Numbered from the stretch's first letter, positions 20,639 to 29,735 are shown. The stretch: 64,000 bases of DNA from an uncultured Duncaniella sp. (GCF_910578445.1 NZ_CAJTQC010000007.1:49995-113994), one strand, 5' to 3'. Made by a program: numbers and translations. The notes: generated from the sequence alone by a model not told the origin.

Positions 20639-20712
20639 CGATTGACAATGCAAAGGTATAATCTAATAACAAAATCGTTTTTCAGGATTATTTCAAATGC
20701 TTCAAATATTAT
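20639..20712 (-). promoter_or_regulatory. Promoter and putative HTCS-1 operator, copy 2
   Basis: On the minus strand a TACCTTTG -7 box lies at 20651-20658, 64 nt above the GH88 ATG. A 28-bp box (20685-20712) sits 26 bp further upstream. Both parts match the element at 2574-2648 in sequence and spacing. The upstream box covers roughly -40 to -70 relative to the expected start of transcription, the usual place for an AraC-type activator. It contains two TTGAA/TTTGAA-like half sites in tandem. It immediately follows the end of the propeller-GH105 gene (stop at 20722). Confidence 0.6.
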
Positions 20713-20721
20713 CCCAACATG

Positions 20722-22752
20722 CTAATGGAGTGCATTTTTGCTATTACAATCCACCGTGCAGACCGATGAAAGCGTCTCAATGCCGTCGCGATGGCCGAAT
20801 GTGTACAAAATTTGCTTATCGCGGGTTATAAAGAACATGTGAGGCACTTTCTCCTTTACTCCGTGTCCCTGCCAGTTGGTGATGAGAATTCCATCTCTTT
20901 CCGGGACATATTGCATGCCTGTAAGGAATTTAAACGGCCGGCTTTCCGGGAAATCATCATTGGTAAGCTGCCATACTATCTGTTTGCGCGGATTGAACTC
21001 GACTATACGTGCGTTTTTATCCGCATCCGCCACTGCCACAAGAGTATTTCCATTTGGAAGTCTAATCACCGAATGAGCTCCACCCGACACCGGCACTTCC
21101 CAGACATTCTTTCCGTCGGTGTCATATTCAACCACCTTTTTCCCTCCATAGTGAGCCACGAGATAGTGACCATTGTCAAGCCTGCGCGCATTCCTGATGA
21201 ATGATTTACGCCTTTTATCGCCCTCGGGAAGAATGCAGACCTCACTGACAATCTCACCAGCAAGGCTTATTTCGAGCAGACGGCCACTCTCACACTCACC
21301 CACAAATGTGTTACCGTTGCGAAGACGCTGACAGGCGAAAATATGATTATCCCCACCATTGTAATAAAAAACAGTATCATTGGCGAGAGTTGTCTCAAGC
21401 ACTGCATTACCGGCTGTAAAAAGGATATTACCGTTTTCAAGCGGCCATACATCATTGCTCAGCGGAGCTTCATGCTGCCACACTATATTATCATTATCGT
21501 AAAGCATCACACGCCCACCTGAATAGTCGGTACACACAAACATTGATGGCCATGACCGCTTTTCAGCTAATGATTTAAGCTCCGGATAACGGTTCTCGAC
21601 AAGCCATGTGGCCCAAAGGAAAGACGATATGACCTCCTGACCGTTCTTTTTGCGCGGACGACTGACATATGTCTCATAATCTTTCTGGATTCCAAGCCCG
21701 TCGTTGGCATCATAAAGGTCAATAAGTCCGTCATCATGGCTTATTTTAGCTTTTGACAGCAATCCGCAGTAACCGTCAACGACACACTGTGAATAATCTG
21801 TCGCCTTAACTATGCCGAGATCAATAGCGCGCTGTATAGCATAAACATACATCGCGCTGCCCGAGGTCTCGTGCCAGTTGCCGGGTTCGCCACCCTTATC
21901 TACGACCTGATACCACAAGCCTGTTTTCTTATCCTGAGTATTTTTCAGTCCGGCCATAAGACGGCGCGTGATGTCCAGAAGCGTTTTATAGCCGCTGTGC
22001 TGTTTAGGAAATATCTCCAAAGCTTCGACCAATATCAGAGCATACCAGCCGAGTCCCTCGCTCCACACTTCCGGCGCAAAGCCTGTTGCCGGATCGGCCC
22101 AGCGGGCATCTTTATCCTCATCCCAGCCATGAAGCAGCAGTCCGGAATCTCCTTTATGAAGATGGTCATACATGCCCTTGAGCTGCTTTACCGCTTCATC
22201 GAAGCAATAATCGGTATCGGCTATGTATTTTCCATAGTTAATCAGAAACATCTGTCCCATGAACACACCGTCGACCCAAATCTGTCCGACCGTTCCGCGT
22301 CCGTGCCAGAAAATTCCGTCGGATGTGCGCGGATAGTCATCATAGCTGCGACGGATCACTTCAGCCGCTTTTCGGAATTTCTCTTTACCGGTCTGCCGAT
22401 AGGCCCAGACTATAACCGTACCGGCCATCATATCGTCCATGCTACGTCCACGGAAATAAAGAGGAGTGCCGTCATCGGCAACCACACTTTCGGCCCAGCT
22501 CATAATATAGTCATAATACTGACGGTCGCCTGTCGTAGTCCACAGTTTCCCAAGGCCGGTAAGGAAATAGCCCTGTGGATAACACCATGGTTTGAATGGT
22601 ATTGTCAACGCCGACGGATAGCGGGTCATGACCGTCCTGGCAATCCCTTCAGACCATTTCCGAGGAGCAGCCCCCGGCAATTCAGCCCGAATACCGACAA
22701 AAGACATTGCAAGAAGAGTAAAAATCACTATTTTTTTAATCATCTGAGACAT
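20722..22752 (-). CDS. GH105 hydrolase fused to a C-terminal beta-propeller
   Basis: A 676-aa secreted protein; ATG 22752 or ATG 22743 could start it. The signal peptide ends near residue 23. Residues 25-390 are a GH105 barrel: YPQGYFLTGLGKLW, FWHGRGTVGQIWVDGVFMGQMF (catalytic Asp about 161), APEVWSEGLGWYALIL, ETSGSAMYVYAIQRAID. Residues about 395-676 hold repeated four-strand blades (SGGRVMLYDNDNIVW, NDVWPLENGNILFTAG, HSVIRLPNGNTLVAVADAD) that resemble a six-bladed propeller. GH105 enzymes are usually about 370-430 aa, so the propeller is an added module that could bind substrate or a partner. The gene sits between HTCS-1 and GH88. Confidence 0.85.
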   Translation of the reverse strand: MSQMIKKIVIFTLLAMSFVGIRAELPGAAPRKWSEGIARTVMTRYPSALTIPFKPWCYPQGYFLTGLGKLWTTTGDRQYYDYIMSWAESVVADDGTPLYFRGRSMDDMMAGTVIVWAYRQTGKEKFRKAAEVIRRSYDDYPRTSDGIFWHGRGTVGQIWVDGVFMGQMFLINYGKYIADTDYCFDEAVKQLKGMYDHLHKGDSGLLLHGWDEDKDARWADPATGFAPEVWSEGLGWYALILVEALEIFPKQHSGYKTLLDITRRLMAGLKNTQDKKTGLWYQVVDKGGEPGNWHETSGSAMYVYAIQRAIDLGIVKATDYSQCVVDGYCGLLSKAKISHDDGLIDLYDANDGLGIQKDYETYVSRPRKKNGQEVISSFLWATWLVENRYPELKSLAEKRSWPSMFVCTDYSGGRVMLYDNDNIVWQHEAPLSNDVWPLENGNILFTAGNAVLETTLANDTVFYYNGGDNHIFACQRLRNGNTFVGECESGRLLEISLAGEIVSEVCILPEGDKRRKSFIRNARRLDNGHYLVAHYGGKKVVEYDTDGKNVWEVPVSGGAHSVIRLPNGNTLVAVADADKNARIVEFNPRKQIVWQLTNDDFPESRPFKFLTGMQYVPERDGILITNWQGHGVKEKVPHMFFITRDKQILYTFGHRDGIETLSSVCTVDCNSKNALH

Positions 22753-22827
22753 TGTTTATTATATGTATAATTAAAAACTCCACGAAGATAGCCAATATCA
22801 TCGTGGAGAGTTTTAAATAATGTCTCA
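22745..22827 (-). terminator. Intrinsic terminator of HTCS-1 nested in a larger inverted repeat
   Basis: The core stem CTCCACGA (22778-22785) pairs with TCGTGGAG (22801-22808) and is followed on the minus strand by TTTTTAATTATA. Outside it, 22745-22758 and 22814-22827 pair over 13 of 14 positions. The outer arm contains the ATG of the GH105-propeller gene (22752-22750), so read-through RNA could hide that start codon. Confidence 0.7.
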
Positions 22828-22900
22828 ATTGTTTAAATTATCGATTCACAGCCAGTCGAATACACTTCACTACCTACAACCGGAAAAATTACACGGCCCG

Positions 22901-25900
22901 TCACTCGACCATGACCTCGGTATCGACCGAGACACGTTCTTTGGCGAGATATTCAGAAGGAGAGCAACCATAGGCTGCCTTGAAACACTGTGTGAAATAT
23001 GCATGGCTGTTGAATCCGACATATGTAGAGATTTCTGAAACGGTATAGTCCGACTCGCGCAGCAATCTCGTCGCCACCTCAAGGCGTTTGTTTCTGATAA
23101 GCTCTATGGGCGAGAGATCTGTGATAGCCTTAAGTTTTCGATAGAGATTGGTGCGACTAAGCCCGACTTCGCGACAAATCATGTCGATGTTTAAATCGGG
23201 GTTGGCAATATTTTTCTCGATTACCTCAAAGAATTTCTGTGTGAACTTGTCTTCAGCCGAAACAATCTTTATGCCCATTGATTCGAGTGAGAATTTCTTG
23301 CCGTAGAGCTTCTTGAGCTTCTCACGTGAGGAAAGGATGTTTCTTATACGGTAAATCAGCACATCCATACTGAACGGTTTGACAATATAATCGTCAGCAC
23401 CCGACGAGAAACCTTCCTTTATATGCATGACCATGCAACGTGCCGTCATGAGTATGACAGGAATGTGCTCAGTGCGTAAATCCTCTTTTATCTGCTCACA
23501 AAGTTCAAGTCCGTTTTTACGTGGCATCATGATGTCGCTGACAATTATGTCGGGATATTTCTCGACAGCCAATTCAAAGGCAGTCTCCCCGTTGTCAGCC
23601 TCAATCACATCAAAATACGGAGTCAGACAATCGCGGACATAAGTCCTCACTTCGTCCGTATCCTCGACAAGCAGAACCGTGTAGCGACGGTCAAGCTTTA
23701 TTGCCTCCGGCTTTTCGGACGGTATCACATCGACCACAACACGTTCGGCCGCATCGCTGTCCATCTCCTCGTCAGTGTACGTTCCCCGGTCAATCGGAAG
23801 AATGACATGGAACACCGCTCCTCCTCCGGGATTATTCTCGGCCCAGATGATTCCATGGTGGAGTTCGACAATCAATCGTGTCAGGCTCAAACCGATTCCT
23901 GTACCTGCGGCCTCTTTTGACTGTCCGGCCTCGACCTGATAAAAGGCATCGAAAATCTTCACCAGATCTTCCGGAGGAATGCCTCGACCGGTATCACACA
24001 CCGAGAGATGTACGAAATCATGCCCCTCCGCCATCAATTGTCTCAATCCGAAACCCTCAGGAACTTTCAGACCTTCAGTCGCCCGGCTCAACGACATGAC
24101 TATGCGGTCACCGGGACTGGTGAACTTGAACGCATTCGAAAGCAGGTTGAAAATCACTTTATCACATACGGATTTGTCAAACCATGCAGGCAGACGCTCT
24201 TCGTCGCTGCTGTATTCAAAATTTATCTCTTTTCCAACCGCAAGATGATTGAAGGCACAATACATCTCCTGCATGAACGAACACATATCATCCTTCGACA
24301 CCTTGAGCTTCATCTTTCCTGATTGAGTCTTTCGCAAATCCATGAGCTGATTGACAAGGATGAGCATGCGCTGCGAATTGTTGTAGATGAGACTCAGTTT
24401 GTTTTTTACCCCATGATTGAAATCAGTGCGGTGCAAGAGTTCTTCAAGCGGAGAGAGAATGAGGGTAAGAGGCGTGCGCAACTCGTGGGAGAAGTTGGTA
24501 AACATCTGAAGTTTAGTCCTGTGGAATTCCTCAGAGCGTTCCTGCTCCAGACGCTGATAGTGAACACGCTGCTCAAGAGCCTTCTTCTTTACTATATAAT
24601 AGCCGATGAGAAAACATGTGCCAAAAAACAGCACCGCATAGAAAAGGTAGGCATACCATGTAGCCCATACTGGTGGATGAACCACTATCCTAATCGAACG
24701 GGCATCCTCGTTCCATACGCCGTCGTTGTTGGCGGCTTTGACATCAAAGACATATTCGCCCGGCTTCAGATTCGTGTAGTATGCCGAGCGGCGGTTGCCG
24801 ACATTGTGCCACTCATCGTCGTGTCCACGTAGCCTGATGGCATAGGTGTTCTGGTCGGGATTGACAAAATTAAGGGCGGCATAACTTATAGTAATGTTAT
24901 TCTGATTATAGGCGAGTTCAACAGTCTCTGTGTTATCAAGCTCGACAGTGAGTATTTCTCCTTCCGAGGGAACAATCTTATCGTTATTTACCTCCAGCTC
25001 GGTAAACACGACCGGCGGACGATAAGTATTCATTAACAGATTGCTTGGACTGAATGTGACAAAGCCCTTGCTCACACTGAAACAGATGTCGCCGTTACGC
25101 ATCAGACGGCCGCAATGTGGAGTAAACGCCTGAGCACCGATATCGTTGCCGACAATATAGTTCTGCACTGAACCATCGGCCGGATTATATCGCATGATAC
25201 AATCTGTGGCACTAAGCCAGATGAGGCCATTACGGTCCTCGACAGCCACACAAATGTCATCGTCACGGAGGCCGGAAGCAGTGTTGACGGTCTTGACAAT
25301 TCCCTTTGCCTCGTCATACAGACTAAGCCCACCGCCAAAAGTGCTGACCCAGACGCGACCTTTCGAGTCACGGAGAATAGAGGTGACGTAGTTCGACGGC
25401 AGATGCTCACTGCCATCGCCATAAATACTGTATATGACGCATTTGCGAGATTTCTCATCATATTTGTATAAGCCATGATTACGCGAACCGATAAGCATCA
25501 CACCCGGACGGAGTTCGAACAAACACCGAGAACTACCCGGACGCCATAGAGTGTCGGCAACCTCAAAACGGTCCTTCATCGTCCCGTCAGGGCTGATTTT
25601 AACAAGACTCATCGATGGTTTCGACGTCGCGACCCACATACATCCGTCGGACGCACGGATAAGCGAATAGACCGATGCTGCGTTGGGCAGACGGTATTTC
25701 AGAGAAAATTGGCGACGCTTGCGGTCAAAAGCAAAGACAGTGCCCTGCGAAGTTCCACACCATATAGTGTCAGATTCCTGCAAGACAGACTTCACAATGT
25801 TGTGACTGTAGGAAGGGACATTCCGGGTGTCGTAGAGATAATTTGCCGATCGTCCGTCGGTCATGTCATATTCCATAAGTCCCCCACCCTCTGTCGCCAC

Positions 25901-27037
25901 ATAGACAGGGCCGGAACCACCATCGGCCATCGGACCGTAAATGCCAGAAATCACACCGCGGCTGTCAGTCGGTTCATGAAGGGTGAAACGGTTGTTGTAG
26001 CGGCTGAAATAGTCCGCGCCACCGGAATATGTGCCAACCCACACACCTCCGCTACGGTCAATACAAAGCGAATATATCGAAAAATGGCTGAGAGTGCCAC
26101 GGCCTTTATCGGCGCGTGAATGGAGAGTCAGATTGCCTGAGGCAATGTCAATGACATACAGGCCATCGAATGTCCCGACGAAAATCTGCCGGTCATTACG
26201 TGCAAAACACCTTATTGTATTAGTCGAAAGAGACGAATTGGAGCTATCATACCGCCTTACATCGCCCGTTGCCATATCTATCCTTACTATTCCGCTCTCA
26301 GCAATCGCCACCCACAGAGAATTGCTTTTGTCGTCAATCAGAATGTCGGACACCTTATTGTCAGGCAGAATATTGTCCGTTGAATAATTTATATACTTCT
26401 TGAAAGATGAATCGCAGATGTAGACACCCTTTTGCTGCGTACCGACAACAAAACGTCCGTCAGATGTCTCTCTGACCACAGTGACAGCCACGTTATCAAG
26501 TTCGCCATTGAGTTTGAGAGGCTGCCCGGTCTCTGACTGAGGGACAAAAAGCCAAAGGCCTTTAGCTGTACCGAGCCATACACGTTCCTGCGAATCAATG
26601 AATATATCGTCGATATGTGTATCAAGCCATGGATATTCGGGCGCGCCATACGAAATGATTTCGTCCTTATCCATATCAAGGCGACTTAATCCCTGCGACG
26701 TGCCAATCCACAGATTACCGTGACGGTCCTCGGCTATTGCGGTAATCTGACGGTTGACCAGTCCGGCCTTTCCGTCGCCGACAGCCGCTTTATAGACTTT
26801 CATGCCGGCTCCGTCATATTTGTTCAGTCCGTTACGTGTACCGAACCACATATAACCTTTGGAATCCTGAAATATATTCATGACCGACATCTGCGACAGT
26901 CCGGAACTCAAATCAAGGTTAGTAAAACCACTTGATTCCGCTATTTCCGAATTCGCAGAAACCGCGCTCCCAAACCACAGGATAAGAGCGCATGATAAAC
27001 ATAACAATCTTTTGAAACACGAGTTCATGTGTGACAT
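22901..27037 (-). CDS. Hybrid two-component sensor/regulator (HTCS-1)
   Basis: A 1378-aa one-protein signalling system. A signal peptide (1-28) leads into a periplasmic sensor of two seven-bladed Reg_prop propellers (about 35-730; repeats such as GYMWFGTRNGLNKYDG and GNLWIGTSQGLSRLD) and a Y_Y_Y domain (about 735-790). One TM helix lies near 795-816. Then come HisKA with FSHELRTPLT (His851), HATPase (NLLSNAFKF, DTGRGIPPEDLV, GTGIGLSL), a receiver (VSDIMMP, Asp1168) and a C-terminal AraC helix-turn-helix (about 1265-1370). HTCS proteins bind an oligosaccharide from their PUL and switch on its genes. It heads the acidic-glycan locus and probably acts at the paired elements upstream of GH88 and DUF362. 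Confidence 0.93.
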   Translation of the reverse strand: MSHMNSCFKRLLCLSCALILWFGSAVSANSEIAESSGFTNLDLSSGLSQMSVMNIFQDSKGYMWFGTRNGLNKYDGAGMKVYKAAVGDGKAGLVNRQITAIAEDRHGNLWIGTSQGLSRLDMDKDEIISYGAPEYPWLDTHIDDIFIDSQERVWLGTAKGLWLFVPQSETGQPLKLNGELDNVAVTVVRETSDGRFVVGTQQKGVYICDSSFKKYINYSTDNILPDNKVSDILIDDKSNSLWVAIAESGIVRIDMATGDVRRYDSSNSSLSTNTIRCFARNDRQIFVGTFDGLYVIDIASGNLTLHSRADKGRGTLSHFSIYSLCIDRSGGVWVGTYSGGADYFSRYNNRFTLHEPTDSRGVISGIYGPMADGGSGPVYVATEGGGLMEYDMTDGRSANYLYDTRNVPSYSHNIVKSVLQESDTIWCGTSQGTVFAFDRKRRQFSLKYRLPNAASVYSLIRASDGCMWVATSKPSMSLVKISPDGTMKDRFEVADTLWRPGSSRCLFELRPGVMLIGSRNHGLYKYDEKSRKCVIYSIYGDGSEHLPSNYVTSILRDSKGRVWVSTFGGGLSLYDEAKGIVKTVNTASGLRDDDICVAVEDRNGLIWLSATDCIMRYNPADGSVQNYIVGNDIGAQAFTPHCGRLMRNGDICFSVSKGFVTFSPSNLLMNTYRPPVVFTELEVNNDKIVPSEGEILTVELDNTETVELAYNQNNITISYAALNFVNPDQNTYAIRLRGHDDEWHNVGNRRSAYYTNLKPGEYVFDVKAANNDGVWNEDARSIRIVVHPPVWATWYAYLFYAVLFFGTCFLIGYYIVKKKALEQRVHYQRLEQERSEEFHRTKLQMFTNFSHELRTPLTLILSPLEELLHRTDFNHGVKNKLSLIYNNSQRMLILVNQLMDLRKTQSGKMKLKVSKDDMCSFMQEMYCAFNHLAVGKEINFEYSSDEERLPAWFDKSVCDKVIFNLLSNAFKFTSPGDRIVMSLSRATEGLKVPEGFGLRQLMAEGHDFVHLSVCDTGRGIPPEDLVKIFDAFYQVEAGQSKEAAGTGIGLSLTRLIVELHHGIIWAENNPGGGAVFHVILPIDRGTYTDEEMDSDAAERVVVDVIPSEKPEAIKLDRRYTVLLVEDTDEVRTYVRDCLTPYFDVIEADNGETAFELAVEKYPDIIVSDIMMPRKNGLELCEQIKEDLRTEHIPVILMTARCMVMHIKEGFSSGADDYIVKPFSMDVLIYRIRNILSSREKLKKLYGKKFSLESMGIKIVSAEDKFTQKFFEVIEKNIANPDLNIDMICREVGLSRTNLYRKLKAITDLSPIELIRNKRLEVATRLLRESDYTVSEISTYVGFNSHAYFTQCFKAAYGCSPSEYLAKERVSVDTEVMVE

Positions 27038-27063
27038 CTATTTTTCATGGTTAATCCTAAACA

Positions 27064-27091
27064 CAAAGTTAAAAGATTTTTCACAAAGTTA
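27064..27091 (-). promoter_or_regulatory. Two tandem -7-like boxes upstream of HTCS-1
   Basis: TAACTTTG occurs twice on the minus strand (27084-27091 and 27064-27071), 20 bp apart, within a repeated ACAAAGTTA context. Both fit the Bacteroidetes -7 consensus TAnnTTTG. The lower one would give a short leader of about 20 nt. No convincing -33 motif is visible for either. Confidence 0.4.
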
Positions 27092-27266
27092 CAACGACAC
27101 GGAATCAGCATTTATAATTATCGTGCTTTTTTATTTAAACATCGTTCCAAATCCACACATAAGCACGCCGTGCGATTTTCGCTATATCATTATAAATAAA
27201 CACATTGAGTCAAACAGTCATTTACCTCCTAACTTACCACCCGGTGGAATAGAAGATTATTTTTAC

Positions 27267-27274
27267 TAAATTTG
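27267..27274 (+). promoter_or_regulatory. -7 box of the DUF4861 gene
   Basis: TAAATTTG matches TAnnTTTG and ends 38 nt before the ATG at 27313. The upstream -33 position has no clear TTTG. The 275-bp interval to HTCS-1 is a divergent promoter region. Confidence 0.45.
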
Positions 27275-27312
27275 CATGTATCAAACCATGATTCATATAA
27301 TCATATCAAATC

Positions 27313-28542
27313 ATGATTCGCAAATATATAATTCACGCACTTGCATTAATCGGCACTATCCCGACAGCATCTGCAATTGATACAAAAAGTATCGTTATCA
27401 GCAATCCACTAAGTTTTGACCGTCAGAATGAAATAGTGGAAATTCCGCTTGACAGCCTTTCCATTTCAGCCGGACAGAAATTTCTCATCACCGATTCTGA
27501 CAATAAGGAAATCGGCTATCAGATCACACATGACCGTAAAGTCATTTTCCCCGCAAGCGTTGCGGCATCTTCATCCACAATATATACGGCCAAGGCCGGA
27601 CAGCCGACCATCAGCGCAGACACAATCAGCTGCGGAGCGCTCTACACTTACCGTCTTGACGACATAGCATGGGAAAACGATAAATCAGGCTATCGACTAT
27701 ATGGACCGGCCATCCAGCGCCGTGGCGACAAGCTCTACGGCTACGACATTTTCACCAAGCGGGCGACTACAGCTCCGGTTCTCCGCGAACGTTACGAACT
27801 TGAATGCAATCAGGAAATCAGGGCTGAAATCAGGCGTCTGCGCGAAGCCGGAGAAAAAGAAAAAGCCGACAGCATCTACCGTATCATCTCTTACCACATC
27901 GACAGTGGCACAGGTATGGATGTCTATACTGTCGGGCCTACACTCGGAGCAGGATGTGCCGCACTCCTGCGCAATAATCTTTCGCTTGCTTACCCATACT
28001 GCTACACCGATTTTGAAATCCTTGACAACGGCCCATACCGTTTCACTGTCCGTCTGAAATTCGACCCTGTAGAAGTTGACGGAGATTCCGTTGCCGAAAC
28101 GCGCCTGCTTTCACTTGACGCTGGCAGCTATTTCAACCGATGCGAAATCAGTTACGATGGACTGACGCGCACTCGTCCCGTCGCGTCGGGCATCGTCGTT
28201 CATCGTCAGAATCCTGATGGCTATCATCTCAATCCCGATCACGGTTTCGTTGCCTACGCAGACTCTACCGACCATGCTGACCGTGGAAACGGAGTAATAT
28301 ATATAGGTGTGATTGCGCCTGAAGCCCCATGTGCCACCATTATGCAACCGATGGAGCAACAGGGCGATGCTATCGGACATGTCCTTACGGCAACACCCTG
28401 TAAGCCACAGTCGCCCTATGTCTATTGGTGGGGCTCGGGATGGAGCAAAGCCGGAATTGACAGTTTCAATGAATGGGTAAACATAGCCACCCGTTCATCA
28501 GAAACACTGCGCAACCCGCTAAAATACCGCGTAGTCCACTAA
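27313..28542 (+). CDS. DUF4861-type secreted protein
   Basis: A 409-aa secreted protein with a signal peptide ending at TASA (residue 21). An N-terminal beta-rich part contains VISNPLSFDRQNEIVEIP and a P-A-S-SSTIY turn. The main domain (about 110-409) has YGPAIQRRGDKLYGYDIF, DVYTVGPTLGAGCAAL, SGIVVHR and the closing YWWGSGWSKAGIDSFNEW. This looks like the DUF4861 family, which is common in Bacteroidetes PULs for uronic-acid-rich glycans; I know of no assigned reaction I could defend here. It is a single plus-strand gene, divergent from HTCS-1 and closed by its own terminator, so it may be a separately controlled member of the HTCS-1 regulon. Confidence 0.7.
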   Translation: MIRKYIIHALALIGTIPTASAIDTKSIVISNPLSFDRQNEIVEIPLDSLSISAGQKFLITDSDNKEIGYQITHDRKVIFPASVAASSSTIYTAKAGQPTISADTISCGALYTYRLDDIAWENDKSGYRLYGPAIQRRGDKLYGYDIFTKRATTAPVLRERYELECNQEIRAEIRRLREAGEKEKADSIYRIISYHIDSGTGMDVYTVGPTLGAGCAALLRNNLSLAYPYCYTDFEILDNGPYRFTVRLKFDPVEVDGDSVAETRLLSLDAGSYFNRCEISYDGLTRTRPVASGIVVHRQNPDGYHLNPDHGFVAYADSTDHADRGNGVIYIGVIAPEAPCATIMQPMEQQGDAIGHVLTATPCKPQSPYVYWWGSGWSKAGIDSFNEWVNIATRSSETLRNPLKYRVVH

Positions 28543-28582
28543 AAACGAATCTGCAATCAAGTCTTTAATTTAATATACCTAA

Positions 28583-28634
28583 AGTGCGCCACAAAAGTTG
28601 GATTTAACTTTCATGGCGCACTGCTCTTTTTTAT
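28583..28634 (+). terminator. Intrinsic terminator of the DUF4861 gene
   Basis: AGTGCGCCA (28583-28591) pairs perfectly with TGGCGCACT (28614-28622), with an inner AAGTT/AACTT stem, followed by a run of T residues (28625-28632). It lies 40 nt after the stop codon. Confidence 0.85.
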
Positions 28635-28675
28635 CAGAACCGTTCAATTATAACAGTCCTAATCTTATTTGAATC

Positions 28676-29533
28676 TCATTCGACATCGAGTTTATCATAT
28701 TCCTCATCACTCACAGGCTCAAGCCAGATGTTTTCAGTTTTTTCACCGGGCACGCTGAACGCCAGATGTGCAAACCATGAGTCTTTGGCTGCACCATGCC
28801 AGTGCTTCACATTTGCCGGAATGTGAATTACCGTGCCGGGGAGTATTTCGACAGCCGGTTTACCTTCTTCCTGATACCAACCTCGCCCGGCTACACCGAC
28901 AAGCATCTGACCTCCTCCATTGGCAGCCTTGTGAATGTGCCAGTTATTGCGACATCCCGGCTCAAACGTAACATTTGCAAACGGTATCTGAACGTCGGAA
29001 ATCTGAGCGAGATAGCTGTTGCCTGTGAAATACTTGGCGTATCCGGTGTTAGGCTCTCCAATCGGGAATATCATTTCACGCTGAAAAGCAGCTTTCGCAC
29101 TTTCTCCGGCAATGTCATCGTTCCACACGTTTTTCGCAAGATTAAATGCACCCCAAGCTTTTGGCCAGCCTGCATAAAAAGCTATATGAGTGATGATTTC
29201 GGATATTTCGATGCGTGTTATACCATTCTTTTTCGCCTCCTGAAGATGATAGGTCAACGAGCTGTCTGTGATTCCCTGCGAGATAAGCGATGTGACGGTC
29301 ACAAGACTGCGGTCGCGAAGAGAAAGAAGGTCATTCCGACTCCATACCTCTCCGAAAAGAACATCATCGTTCAGACGGGCAAATTCCGGGGCAAAATTCC
29401 CAAGTTGTTTGCGGCCTGCCGTTTGTGTGACCTTAGTTCCTCGAATTGAAGGCTCGTCTATTTTTTGCTGTGCCATAATAAAATTTGATGTCATTGCTGA
29501 TATAACCAGCAGAATTATTGTTATTCCTTTCAT
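28676..29533 (-). CDS. Carboxymuconolactone decarboxylase-like / cupin two-domain protein
   Basis: A 285-aa protein. The frame opens with a TTG 12 codons up, but ATG 29533 starts a signal peptide (MKGITIILLVISAMTSNFIMAQ) and is chosen. Residues 35-125 are an AhpD/carboxymuconolactone-decarboxylase-type helical domain (LLSLRDRSLVTVTSLISQG, EIITHIAFYAGWPKAW). Residues 175-255 are a cupin with metal-ligand-like HIH and a late H (NNWHIHKA, GTVIHIPANVKHWHGA). Similar two-domain proteins are annotated as oxidoreductase- or detoxification-like, without a firm reaction. A signal peptide is unusual for this class. It stands alone between the two PULs and is convergent with DUF4861. Confidence 0.75.
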   Translation of the reverse strand: MKGITIILLVISAMTSNFIMAQQKIDEPSIRGTKVTQTAGRKQLGNFAPEFARLNDDVLFGEVWSRNDLLSLRDRSLVTVTSLISQGITDSSLTYHLQEAKKNGITRIEISEIITHIAFYAGWPKAWGAFNLAKNVWNDDIAGESAKAAFQREMIFPIGEPNTGYAKYFTGNSYLAQISDVQIPFANVTFEPGCRNNWHIHKAANGGGQMLVGVAGRGWYQEEGKPAVEILPGTVIHIPANVKHWHGAAKDSWFAHLAFSVPGEKTENIWLEPVSDEEYDKLDVE

Positions 29534-29581
29534 TTTTACAACTATGTACTTCTCTACAGCTGAAGACAATGCAATTAACTG

Positions 29582-29619
29582 TTATGATTCACCTTGAATT
29601 GAATCATAATGCAAAATTA
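29582..29619 (-). promoter_or_regulatory. -7 box and palindromic operator candidate of the CMD-cupin gene
   Basis: TAATTTTG on the minus strand (29612-29619) fits the -7 consensus. Directly downstream, TTATGATTC (29582-29590) and GAATCATAA (29601-29609) form a perfect 9-bp inverted repeat with a 10-bp spacer, across the expected transcription start. A dimeric repressor bound there would block initiation. Confidence 0.45.
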
Positions 29620-29687
29620 ATATGAATAAGCCACGTTGACGATACCAAAATTTCCGACAAACATACCATAATTATAGATAGACTTAT

Positions 29688-29735
29688 GACAAATGTAAAA
29701 GCAGGTCTATCCGGATTTTACCCGAATAGACCTGC
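29688..29735 (-). terminator. Intrinsic terminator of the xylan operon
   Basis: 29701-29714 pairs with 29722-29735 over 13 of 14 bases, followed on the minus strand by TTTTACATTTG. It lies 79 nt after the GH97-CE6 stop. The other side (AATTTTTAG) is also T-rich, so it could work both ways. Confidence 0.75.
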
